Below are positions 33,448 to 44,618 of a stretch of 64,000 bases of DNA, one piece after another. The notes under the pieces are model-generated. The model was not told where the DNA came from. It did no database searches and saw nothing but the letters and a program-made list of their open reading frames with translations. Position 1 is the stretch's first letter, and each line of letters opens with the position of its first letter. The stretch is taken from assembly GCA_010093635.1 (NCBI GenBank), contig MU006777.1, positions 1,522,237 to 1,586,236 on the forward strand, in the 5' to 3' direction. Both the position numbers and the translations under genes were made by a program. The DNA comes from Massarina eburnea CBS 473.64 (Eukaryota; Ascomycota; Dothideomycetes; Pleosporales; Massarinaceae).

Positions 33448-34522
33448 ATGGGTCGATACGAGACGCTCAATCCTGATACTCAGGATCAAGTAGATGCGAT
33501 GCTACCTGCCATTGCCAAAGCCTACAAGGTGGATGATGTCAAGGATATTATCCCGGAGAATATACGCATGCGCGCCTGGGACTGCGACCGCCGAGACCAC
33601 ATCAAGGAAAAAACCGAAGACGATCCCCGCAACTGGGGCGTGCAGTTTCTCAAAGACCTTCAATCTATTGCGCGTCTGCTCAAGGGCGACCTCGCTACTT
33701 TCCAGGCGGATCTGAGGGGTAAGGTTGCGAAGCATGAGGAGAAACACCCGTGGTGTAAGTTGGCCGATGTCAAAGAACTCAAGAAGAAGTACCAAAACCC
33801 GGATATGAAGAGCGAAGATGAGAAATTCGAGGAAGAACCGGTCTCAGATGAGGGCGCGGAGAGCGACTCGTACTTTGAAGAGTTGGTTGAGCCGGACCTT
33901 CCCAAGGGCAAGCGTCGTCATCAAGGCCACGAGATGTATGAGGCTCGCGCGATGGAATTCCCCAAGAAGCGCAAGCGTAAGAGTGTGTGGTATCTGCTGC
34001 GGCTATTATGTGCTATACTAACATTGGTATAGACGCATCGTCCTCCCGCCTCCGTCGTGACAGCGAGGGCTGGGAACGTACTGACAAGTATGGACGCCCA
34101 AAGCCCACGAGAAGCTACTCCATCGATGGTCGCATAAAGCGAGGTCGCTCCAGCACTAGCTATATCACCGTGGACCATCGCACCCCCGGTCGTGATCGCA
34201 CTTCCGTTCGCCGCCCGTACCCCGTCATCATATCCGACAGCGACCCCGACACCACTCATATTGATCCGTATGTATATTCCTTCTTGCGGTCTTTTATTTA
34301 CCTTCTGTTTAGTAAACTAACCTGTGCGTACGTAGATATATTCAGCCCGGCATTCCGATCGAGTCCCAACGTCTCCAGGCTGAGTTAGAGTGCGCGGAGG
34401 CTGAGCTCAAGGTCGCGCGTCTTCGCAAAGAGTACGTGAAGGCCAAAGAGATGGAGAAGAATCAAGCTCTGTTTGGGGGCCATGGCACTCATGAGTCTCC
34501 GCACGCTCTCTTGAACGAGTAG
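33448..34522 (+). CDS. Unrecognised family, paralogue A
   Basis: Three exons, 33448-33982, 34033-34267 and 34336-34522; introns of 50 and 68 bp in phases 1 and 2. Total 318 residues. The N-terminal 110 residues form a helical domain with TQDQVDA, IIPENIR, DPRNWGVQFL and a HPWC motif. An acidic linker, a KKRKRK-type nuclear-like signal, an LRRDSEGW motif and a C-terminal helical/coiled-coil tail (QRLQAELECAEAELKVARL) follow. Paralogue B at 38080-38953 has the same domain order and the same two intron phases. No known family is recognised, so no function is given; basic signals hint at a nuclear place. Confidence 0.8.
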
Positions 34523-35519
34523 ATCGTAAGCGAAGCCCCCGCTGGACACTACGCTGAATACGTGGCTGGTGACAATAGCTCATTCACTGAGACAATGTAG
34601 GCCAGCTTTTCTGACAATATGCCCGTCCACTTGGGTTGACTCTGCTACGACGCACTTTTGAATCTCAACGACGTCAGCATTGATAAGTAAACGGATGGAG
34701 CAGCTGCCAGGGTGGGTTTGACGCACATTTCTTTACGTGGAACTAGGGTCTGGGCAACGATATGCTACGGTAGTGGTCATGATAATGGGTATGGACGAAA
34801 TGGTCCTATCGAAAGCGACGGTGGTATTGTGGGCTCGAAAACTTGAACACTTGAATTTACAATGAATCGCCGTTTTACATTGTACCTTTACTCCAGTAGA
34901 TAGTTCCATGTATTTTGAATCTAATTTTGGTACAAATCCGAGAGCAAAATGTTCCCTTATAGTTGAGGTGCCATTGAAATGAATATCTAGCCCGACTTTA
35001 CATAGAGAGAGAGAGAGGTAGAGAATGATGCGTACCAAAGTTACCTGACTTGTATTTTGGTCACTGGGCAAGAATTGCAACGCGTGTGAGAGCAATTCGG
35101 GCAGGCGCGATTTTTATACGGTATCGAGGGGTACCCGCACTGGCACTGATTTAAATTAAATTGCTTTGTTCGCTGCATTAAGCATATAACTTACGCATTG
35201 GAAGACGTATGTATACTGCTTTTTGGCCTGACATGGTCAGTTGGAGAAGTAGGAATAGCTGTTGCAGCTTAGTCAGAAGTACTTACCAATTGCTGTATGT
35301 AGGGAGTTGCGCAATCCTCCAATGCAGTGTCTACGTGCTCCGTAGAAGTCAGGGTATGTCCTACACAGAATACCGCTAGGAAATATTCCTCTGTAGCAGC
35401 CCTAGGTACCCTAGCACTTATAGAATGCATTTGCTTGCTTCCACAGGCTACTTGGCCTCAAAATCCGCGGAGTCTCGGTTCTGACCACCTCTCCAACCAC
35501 TGTGCGGTACACAGCTCCT

Positions 35520-35554
<35 letters not shown>

Positions 35555-36379
35555 CTTGTTGTTGTTGTTTCGGTGGAAGTTTTCGATATAGCAGAAGAGG
35601 AATGTGAGCTCAATTGACGAGGAACGCGTTCGGTTTCGAGTCGGAGCATGGCAAATGCTATCCACATTCGGTTGGGGTAGCTCGATGGTGGGCAACTCCA
35701 CTCGTATTCATTAGAATAGGAGCTCGGCCTGAAGGTGCTTCGCGTGCTGATGACTCTTTTGAGGATCGGTGGTATGTATGTGTTGACATGGCGGGAAGAA
35801 TGATTAAGAAGAAGCCGAAGCAAGGGCAGCAAGGGCACAAACTTACACACCACGCACGAATTGAGTTTGCTCTGGGTTAGTAGCGTACGCTGGAGAAGAG
35901 GAAGTGTAGGTATCCGATAGGACTATTTTTCGTTATGTTTGATTTTTTCATAGTGAAAGGATTTAGTGACATCTCAAACAACAAACGATGGTATGTACTT
36001 CCGAGTTATCCTATCACGTGATTGATTTAATGAGGCTAAATAAGCGCACGTGACTGTATCGCATTTGATTGGTGGATGCGTACATGTAAGGAACAGCACA
36101 TCCGCAAGCTTGTGCTTCATATATCACCAAGCATTTGGAAGCCTATAATGACTCTAGCTCCCGTTGTGATGTGATTCACGACGAATTACTGTACACAAAG
36201 TGTGCAACAGACATCACACGGAAGTTCTATCTACATACGTCTGGGGAAATGGGACGAACCTCGGCCCCGCATGGCGCACGTCTAGCGCACGTCCAAAAGC
36301 TGACCGCGGTTCCATCAGGCTTCGTTCAGCTTCCTCTCACGCTTGTTTCCCTATCAAGTAACGGCTTGGTGCTGCTACC
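34523..36379. other. 1.9 kb intergenic region with TTG repeat
   Basis: No supportable coding region. A trinucleotide repeat is listed separately. The right end holds the promoter of the M20 peptidase gene. Confidence 0.6.
35519..35571. repeat. (TTG)n microsatellite
   Basis: About 17 TTG/GTT units with one interruption. The apparent Val or Asn runs in open frames across it are artefacts of the repeat. Confidence 0.95.
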
Positions 36380-37582
36380 ATGATACTCCAACGGCTCTCG
36401 CTGCTGGCCCTCACATTCGGAGCCGCCATTGCATCTGCCCGTGACCAAGCACCTCTCCGGCCCCCATCTCCAGTGCTTCCCGATGCCACTTCACGCGAGC
36501 TCCTCTACCTCCACCGCAAACTCGTCTCCGCCGAATCAATCACCGAGAACGAGTACGATGTAGGGCAATGGCTAGCCGCGTACCTCAAGTTGAATGACTG
36601 GACGGTAGAATTCCAGCAAGTCTCCGAGAAGCGCTACAATCTGTACGCATACGGGAAGAAGCGGTCCACTACAATCCTCGTGTCATCACACATCGACACT
36701 GTACCGCCGTTCTGGCCGTACTATTATAATGCAACTACCGATGTCATCGGAGGGAGGGGATCTGTGGACGCAAAGGGCAGTGTGGCTGCCCAGATTATTG
36801 CGGTGCAGGCATTGAGGGAACATTTATACGATGACCTGTCGCTCCTCTTCGTTGTCGGCGAGGAGACTGGAGGAGATGGCATGCGCGCTTTCTCGTCGTG
36901 GTCAGATCGCCCGTCGCCACAACATGAGATTGTGATTTTTGGAGAGCCGACCGAGGGAAAGTTGGTTTGCGGGCATAAAGGCATGCTGGGCTTCAGTCTG
37001 CATGTCAAGGGCAAGGCCGCACACTCTGGGTACCCCTGGCTCGGCGTGTCTGCGAACGACCTGCTTGTTGAAGCCTTGGGGAAGTTGTTGGACCTGAGAG
37101 ATAAAGGCCTGCCATGGAGTGAGAAATACGGCAACACAACCATGAATTTTGGGAAAGTGACCGGTGGCGTAGCGGCCAACGTAGTCGCAGAAACAGCATC
37201 CGCGAATATCGCCGTGCGTCTCGCAGCAGGCACTCCAAAAAGCGTCCGTCGCCTCATCGTTGATGCACTAGCGGGCGTAACCGCTGGCGCAAAGGAAGCT
37301 GGCGGCGAGCTAGAGATCGAGTGGAGGAGCGAAGGCTACGAGCCTGTGAACATCGATTGCGACATCGACGGCTTTGAAAGCATGACTGTGAACTACGGAA
37401 CTGATGTGCCGCTCCTAACGGGTGACCATAAAAGATATCTGTATGGACCCGGTAGTATCTTCGTTGCACATTCCGACCATGAGGCGCTCGAGAGAAAAGA
37501 GCTGGAGCAGGCTGTTTTGGATTATAGGAGGTTGATTATTGAGGCGTCGAAGATGGTGCATCAGGGGCAGGAAGAGTTGTGA
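36380..37582 (+). CDS. Secreted M20-family metallopeptidase/deacylase
   Basis: Single exon, 400 residues. The ATG at 36380 opens a signal peptide (MILQRLSLLALTFGAAIASA). The M20 zinc-binding pattern is complete: HIDT (H104, D106), GSVDAKG (D130), EETGG (E161/E162), and FGEPTEGKL (E189), plus the dimerisation-domain segment HVKGKAAHSGYP and a C-terminal HSDHE that should supply the last zinc ligand. Members hydrolyse peptides or N-acyl amino acids (carboxypeptidase, ArgE-like). The signal peptide points to the vacuole or the outside. It sits between the two paralogues A and B, on the plus strand. Confidence 0.92.
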   Translation: MILQRLSLLALTFGAAIASARDQAPLRPPSPVLPDATSRELLYLHRKLVSAESITENEYDVGQWLAAYLKLNDWTVEFQQVSEKRYNLYAYGKKRSTTILVSSHIDTVPPFWPYYYNATTDVIGGRGSVDAKGSVAAQIIAVQALREHLYDDLSLLFVVGEETGGDGMRAFSSWSDRPSPQHEIVIFGEPTEGKLVCGHKGMLGFSLHVKGKAAHSGYPWLGVSANDLLVEALGKLLDLRDKGLPWSEKYGNTTMNFGKVTGGVAANVVAETASANIAVRLAAGTPKSVRRLIVDALAGVTAGAKEAGGELEIEWRSEGYEPVNIDCDIDGFESMTVNYGTDVPLLTGDHKRYLYGPGSIFVAHSDHEALERKELEQAVLDYRRLIIEASKMVHQGQEEL

Positions 37583-38079
37583 GACTGCAGGGCCTTTGAT
37601 TAAGAACCGGTAGGATGTCGAGCAACATAGTACCATATTTGGTACTGTGTCACTGAATGGACCGGTCAGCCTTGAGTATACAGCCATCAATGACCCATCC
37701 GCGGCGATAAAACAAACAGCACCATCATATGCGCGACATGCAAACTCATCATCTTGAAGGATCTAGATAGCCCAGTATCGGATGTGAAGGGGATGGTGAC
37801 TAGGACAAGAGCCAGAAAGATTACCCGTAAAACCAAGCGAGTGAGACGTTCTATTACGAAAGGCGCCTTACAATTACAACCAAATCAGATGCACTGAATG
37901 GTAGATCTTACCACGTAAACTGACCAAACCCTATCTACCATGCCAAAAACTTAGTGAGTCCACTCCTTCCTCTACATTGAAACCATGCTGGAAGGCCATG
38001 TCACTTTACAATCCATCAAAACCTACTGGTTATTTTTCTCGTCGCCACCAAAACGGCTATGCACACCATAACCCAGAAA
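37583..38079. other. Convergent intergenic region
   Basis: 3' flanks of the peptidase and of paralogue B. Nothing else is seen. Confidence 0.6.
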
Positions 38080-38953
38080 TCAAGCGCGGTGCTGACCATA
38101 TAACCGCTCCAGTTTGCGGCGAGCCTGCTGAGCCTTCATTTCAGCGAGGACGATTTCGGTTCTCAATAAAGCAAGGCTGTTGGTAGCGGTGTTGGGATCG
38201 GCCATCCTGTTACCGTCCGTGAGCTTTCGATGTAGTAAGAAGGAAAAGGGACAAGACGGATTTGCAGGATGCGTAACTTACTCTTCACCCGAGTGACAAG
38301 AGTCTGCCGATGATCGGAATGCTCGCGTTGAAGGCACGCATCCTGCGACAATGACTTTGCTCTTCTTAGGCCGATCTAAACCAATGCGAGGTTTCTTCTC
38401 GGGACGCGCCCAGCCGAAAGAATTGCGACGCAGACGGGTTCCTGTATAATCATCAGTGTACAATAACCTTGGCAAGGGAAGTTGTTTTACGCTTCTGCTT
38501 CTTCTCGGGACTACGATCGTGCTTTTCTCCTGCTAGATACTCAAAGTCTTCCTCAACAGCACCCTCGTCGTCAATAGCTCCATCATCCTCCACACCACCT
38601 TCATACCCTTTCTTCAGCTTCCTAATGTTCTCCAGGGTACACCACGGATGATCCGCTTCATTCCTCTCCCACACAATATCCCTCAGATCGCTCTGAAACT
38701 TGTTCAAATCGCCGTCCAGATGGCGCACAATAGTCGTAAGTAGCGTGATGAATTTGAGTCCCCAGTTACGTGCATCGTTCTCGGGTTCTGCCTCGCCGGC
38801 TATGTATCCGTTGTTTTCTTTGCGCGGGCGGATGTCCTCAGGGATGATGGTGAATAATTGATCTTCCGCGACGGCGAATTTGGCGGCGATCTGGGTCACA
38901 AAGGCGTTGATCTGGTCTTGCGTTTCGCTGTTGAGGCGCGAAAATGGAGCCAT
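38080..38953 (-). CDS. Unrecognised family, paralogue B
   Basis: Three exons, 38953-38491, 38441-38282 and 38206-38080; introns of 49 bp (GTAAAA..ACAG, phase 1) and 75 bp (GTAAGT..ACAG, phase 2). Total 249 residues. It shares TQDQINA, IIPEDIR, DARNWGLKF, HPWC and LRRNSFGW with paralogue A, in the same order, and ends with a helical tail (RTEIVLAEMKAQQARRKLERL). It is shorter than A, mainly in the linker between LRRNS and the tail. No function is known to me. The two genes are in inverted orientation 3.5 kb apart. Confidence 0.8.
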
Positions 38954-40100
38954 GGTAGGATATTGCGTGCGGTGATAAAGGGGAGACTGCCTGTCAAGTT
39001 TGATGCACCGATGGCGAGTGGAGAGCGGTTGAGTAATGGAGCAGTATCTCGAGAGCAGGGAAGTTCAAGGTAAACATTGCAAAAAGGTTCGTGTTACGTC
39101 ATCAAACAAACGAAATGGGGGTGGGGAGGAAAAGTTAATGTCCTGACGACCTGGTACAGTTCCTGAAGAGTAGATATCGGAAACCAGCACATTTAAACGA
39201 ATCATTGTGGTTTGTATTGGACCAGAATAGAGCGGGAAGATTGAATTGCGGAATTTATCGGCTCCGTCCGCCAAAAAACCGAGATCTTGGACATATTCCT
39301 TTAAATCACTTAGATTGCGAGCGTTGAGCTTTCTGGTATTTAATGAACCTCCCCCCAAAAACCAAGCTAATACAGATCTTGGTGGCTAACTCCTACAAGC
39401 ATACCATGATATTTACACTATCACCCCCGTCGCATGGGAACTGGTGAGAGACGTGCGGGAAGTCTGCATTATAAGACATGGGGCCTAATGCCGCTACAAC
39501 GATGTTGACGTGGTCCGTTCATCCGCTTTTCGGTGAAGCTTCCGTTCCACATCTGAGAATTGTCCAATTGGAGGACATCACCAATAGGTCTCGCCATATC
39601 CTATGGTCCATCATAGAAGCAGGCTATTCAGCAGCTTTAGGCTAGCGGCAATCTCATTTGCCTACCTATATTTCTATGTGAAAATGACCAAGCAGTGACA
39701 GCTTACAGATCAGTGAAGCGCACCAGTTAGGCTGAGCCCCAGTAGGAGGTCTCGTCATCGGGTGTTTGCCCATGCTGAAATACTGTCATTCGAATCTTTC
39801 GGGGCGACGCGGCTACTCTCCTTCAATGCGGACATGCGGGCATGCACGAGAGCGCGTGAGCACTGTTCTGCGCTGTTCATCCTTTTGTACGATCTAATGC
39901 TTGCCGCATGCGAACCCAAACGTTCGGTATCTATAAGGCTTAAAAGGTTGCCTTGAGTCTTGGTACTTGTTTGCGTGGGGACGATTCAGTTGGTGAGTTT
40001 CTCGCTTCATAATCCTCAGACCAATCAATTGAGTTGTGCTCACCGCTGCTCACCGTTGCTCTTTGGGAAATACGGATTTGTTATCCCATCTATTGAAACG
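38954..40100. other. Intergenic region
   Basis: No gene is supported. A minus-strand frame at 39065-39358 looks somewhat protein-like but has no ATG. Confidence 0.5.
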
Positions 40101-40189
40101 GACCTCAAGCACAGACTTCTTTCACGATGCCCAACTAGACGCACGCAGCTCCAACCACAGCAGTGGGTTCAACGACACATCTGCCGAAA

Positions 40190-43033
40190 CGTGTTCATGT
40201 GCGACATACAAGTTCAGCCTACGAGGCGAACCGATCGTCAGAGCGGCTTCCTCTCAACGACGTCCAGGGCACAGAGAGTCGGGTACAATTGCAGTCAAAT
40301 GACGAACGGAAATTCGTAATGATTGGGACACTAGGCATCAGTTATCGTGAGGTATCGGAAATTTGGGACCGTGGTCCTCGAAGCCTTGTGACCAGTCTCC
40401 CCTTGTCGCAATTGATATTACCCCTATCAAAACCGTGACCGCTCCATCTTTGTCTTTACGTATGAGCACTCATTTTACAATAGTCGAAATATCAGAGGGC
40501 ACTGGGGGATACAACGTCGTACACGTCGAAGAGGACGAGAATGCAGATTCAATTCACGCTACCCGTGAATCAACTGCAGGAGCCCGAAAGAATTGAGCGT
40601 ATGAGTTTTCCCTTCAACGCAGGTTCCTCAACTAATAGGCATATCACATATCAGCTTCGGTCTTTGACCATCATGGACTGTCCCCACATGTCATATCAGT
40701 GTCCAGTACACATGCGCCAAGAGATCAGAAAGAAACGCACTGAGCCTGCAAATTCACAATGCGAATGCCATGGCAGACTGGAATATCTAACTCAAAACCT
40801 CGCCAAATATTGGAAGGCAAAATTCTTCGAGCACCGTGAATGGACAGACCGATCTTTTAGCGAAACCAAGGCTGAGCTTCGGTTAGAGAGGGGCGATTTA
40901 GACGCCTTCCTTCGCCATGCTGACAGTTTTCCCTCTTCCGTTGTTTACAAAGTTGTGACAGAATTCTGCAGAAAATCTGCTACATCAAGCACATCAGCAG
41001 AGGCTCAAAGAAAGTCTGCCCGAGCTTGGTTTGACATACAACCACAAGCCACTGGATATTCACAGAATCGGCCAAAGTGGCTCACCGCAGTACAGCTGAA
41101 CAATGAGCTTATTCAGGTACTACATTTACAGTGTTCAATAGTCTGAGCTAAGGATGCTAACATGTTAGCGCTTTGTGTGTGGAAATCAACCCAAGTCATA
41201 CAGGCAGTTAATGTAAGTATTGAACACCATTCCATTTCTAATGTACCTCAAACACTTTATTATTGTACAGTACTAGGTCAAACCTGTTTTTAAACAATCT
41301 TATGGGCCTTGAGTACGTAGAATATCACAGGAGGTTTGACATAGGACTGCATATCTTCGCCCAATTTTGGGCGAATGTTCCAACAATGCATTTCTTTGGT
41401 TCCTTCTGCCAATCTGGTTTGTTAACCAAGCCTTCAGCTGTATCGAGCATCTGGATCCGGAATATATCCTTGTCTTGGCGAACACCGCATGGTATCACCA
41501 GGTAGACGTTCTACGGGATGCAATATACAAACATCTTGATCGTGAAACATCAATCAGAGTACACTTTCCAGTAAGTTTGATAAGGATTGACATGTACCTT
41601 GGGGATCTTGCTGACAACACTTATAGCTACCACGCTACAATATCTTCCGTCTTGAGTTTCACTTCGATCGTCTAATTCTAGACGAGGTACCGCTTGCCAT
41701 CCTAAATGCCCGACAGAATAAGCAGTTCGAGAAGGGCAATACACTGTTTGATCTTGGATTCCTCGGTCTAGTCCCAAAACGAGGGAAAGCATATCGACAC
41801 ATCATACATCAATTACATATCAGTTTGATCGTGTGCGGTTGGGACCATTCCAGATGGGCTGCATACGCCTTCACAAACTCAACGCAGAAACAAGACAACG
41901 GTAACACTTGCGACAATGATGATGACAACAGCGAAGCATCAGATGAAGAAGATGCAGGGGATACAATAGAACCGAGCGAAGATGCACTGGCTGCCAATGC
42001 TAGCTATGTCCTTGATGCAAATAACCCGATATGGGATCCAAGAACATACTGGTTGGTAATTATAAGTGAACACATTCGAATTATGGTTCATGAGTGGAAA
42101 TGGCTTGTTCACCATCTGGAGGAAGGAGTCAACGACTGGGTAAGAAGCACATATGATGAGGCATGCAATTAATCACGACAGCTGATCAGTGTATCAGGGA
42201 ACCAATCACCCCATCAGTTGTTTCAGCAAGACTTGCAGCGGTCAATGTCACAACATGAACGAATCCTTAGCGTGGACGGTTCAGACAAAAGAGATCTTGA
42301 ACGAACTACGCGAGAAATTGGTAACACAGATTGGGGCATTGAAAACATTCTGTTCTTCTCATGGCGATGCAGAATACTTCACCGATCTTGATGATCCGAG
42401 GGCAACCGCTGCTCTGGGTGTTTGCAAAGAGTCATGTTTGGAATTCACTAATCTCGAAAAGAAGATGGGCATCTTGCACCGGAGATGCGACGAACTTGGA
42501 AAACATGTAAGAGTTCTTTTCGGGGCTCAGCTTGTCTATTGTATCCTAATTAGAAGTTAGTTACGGGTAATTTTGAACTATGAGAGTAACCAAGTGACTC
42601 TCGAAAGCAACCGCGTTAGTCTTCGAAGCTACTCGCTGAATGAGGAGAGCCATAGAGTTGCTCTAGAGACGCAGCATGTTGCCCTGGCGAACAATCTCAA
42701 CGCAGCTTTGATGCTGTCCGTAAGTTGTCTACGTATGGACAGGGTCATACTCTGCTGACAAAAACTCAGACCAATCAGTTTCTCGCACCAGTCATCGTAG
42801 TCACAAGCTACTTCAGCACTCAAGATAAGATATTCGGGTTCTCAAGAAACGCAACATCATTTCTCGTTTGTGTTGGTATCGTGTTCGTCGTTCTCCGAGT
42901 CGTCATACTTACGACCTTCTTGACGAGAAAGTTTGTGAAATTGAGGGGAATATTAGCTTGTATCGTGCTGGGGCAATGGGATCAGCTCGAAGGAAGACAG
43001 CAGGGAGTATTGGTGAATAGTATGTTTTCGTAA
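40190..43033 (+). pseudogene. Decayed multi-exon gene with C-terminal CorA-like membrane domain
   Basis: The 3' half is clear. Exons end at or start from introns 41117-41168, 41213-41270, 41571-41626, 42140-42197, 42507-42560 and 42720-42769, all GT..AG with matching phases. The predicted protein contains a conserved-looking soluble region (EHLDPEYILVLANTAWYHQVD, LRDAIYKHLDRE; then the region before HISLIVCGWDHSRWAAYAF), an acidic segment, a coiled coil, and two terminal membrane helices (FLAPVIVVTSYFSTQ, FLVCVGIVFVVLRVVIL) as in fungal CorA-like proteins. Within exon 41271-41570 the frame must change near 41395-41425, with no usable splice site, so a 1-bp deletion is likely. The 5' part (about 40190-40600) also changes frame two or three times; small introns could explain some of these. 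The true start is not determined. Confidence 0.6.
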
Positions 43034-44618
43034 ACCACCTTCTATCGGAAACTAACATCTTGGTAGAACAGCAACAATTTGTTTCTTGATTGGTGTAGAG
43101 GCTTTGAGTCCACTGAGAGCACTGTAGCGAAATGTAAACTTTGCTACAGTCTAATCATGGATTCACGATTCACGAACGCACGATGATAGAATGTACTTTC
43201 ACTATTACCGCAAATTCACTTTTTATTTTATGTCTCAAGTGCATCTAAAATTGATATCGTGGGGATCAGTCGAAAGAAGATTTTCATTATTAGACCACTG
43301 TAGTACTGCATAACAGCGCTTCAGGACTTTCACATGCCACCCTCAGCCTATCATTACGGTAAATGAAACATCATGGGGAACCTTTGGACAGCGCCACATA
43401 ATGGCTCTCAAATAGTGTAAATGGTCATTCCAAGCCCCGAGTATATGCAAGGAGGCAGCGTAGTCGAAGTTTACGCCCCTAGTTAAGCTTACATGGTTGC
43501 TGTAGCCGTGACATGTTAACAGCAGCCAGTCAACACTACGGTTATTACCCCTCTTTTGCTCCATCATTTAACTTCGCTTACGTTAGACTCTCTTAATATG
43601 TATTCAAAATTCGCTATTGCAGCTTTGCTCCTCCCTGGCTTGGTTTCCTCCTTTCAAAAGCGGTTCCCATCGTGCGAAGGAAATTCTAGCAATACCCTCA
43701 CATTGAACTTTCCTGTTCTGTAAGCTAATTCACTAGGGAATGGAGTCAATTTCTTCGGAAACTAGTCCCTCTAAGGATAAAAGCGTTGCAAGCCTTAGTT
43801 CAAATCAAGATAATAGTGTCCTGTAGCAAAGTAATGAAGTCTGACAATTGGGTAGTCGAGATGTGAGGTTTTCTACTACATGCAGAAGATAATTATAGTG
43901 AGGAAACTCTTCAAAGATGTCTCTTCTACGGCCTAGAATATCACGGAATGCAAGTAAGGATCAGACGATCACAATGGAGGATATTAGGCACTCTTGTGAT
44001 TTTGATTTTGATTTTGTATTGTGTTAGGCTATGTGATGTTAGAAGAAAAATGTCAAAATAGAGAAGATAGTTCGCTCTACCTTTTAGTATACCTGTAATG
44101 TAACCATGATAGCGCAGGCTACAGTTTCCTTCCGCGTTCATATCTATAATTCACGGTATTGATTAGCCTTTTGCGATTAGAAAAATCCATATATCCCATT
44201 CGCCACTAAAACGGCCATGCCGTATTGTTACCGTTTCTTCTACCATGGCTCTACTTAACTAGAAACATTAGTCTGGTGACATGATCACTATAGTTGTAAG
44301 CTGTGTCCAATAAAGTGGTAAGGGTAGGCGTGAACGAGCTGACTGCAGGCTTGCGTGCATAACCAAGCATCGGGTTCACCAATCCTGGCCCACCACGAGG
44401 TTTAATGGCTTAAAAACGTGGCAATCATTTTGCACAAGGCTGAACCCCCATCATATCAGAGCACAATTACAAAATCCCTAGATATGAAAAGCAAATATCT
44501 TTGGAAATTCATGTGATTGTCTTTCAATACACTACAAGGACTGCCATCGTTAATAGCATCATCATTGACCCCTCCCTGAGCCTTGTGTGGGTTCCAAAAA
44601 AGACATGTGTATTTAGTG
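43034..44618. other. 1.6 kb AT-rich intergenic region
   Basis: No open frame with family features. AT-rich, with stop codons in all frames. Possibly decayed sequence. Confidence 0.55.

Noticed and set aside
39065..39358. Protein-like minus-strand frame of 97 codons
   Set aside because: No ATG start, no recognisable domain and no splice partner found. It may be a relic but cannot be supported.
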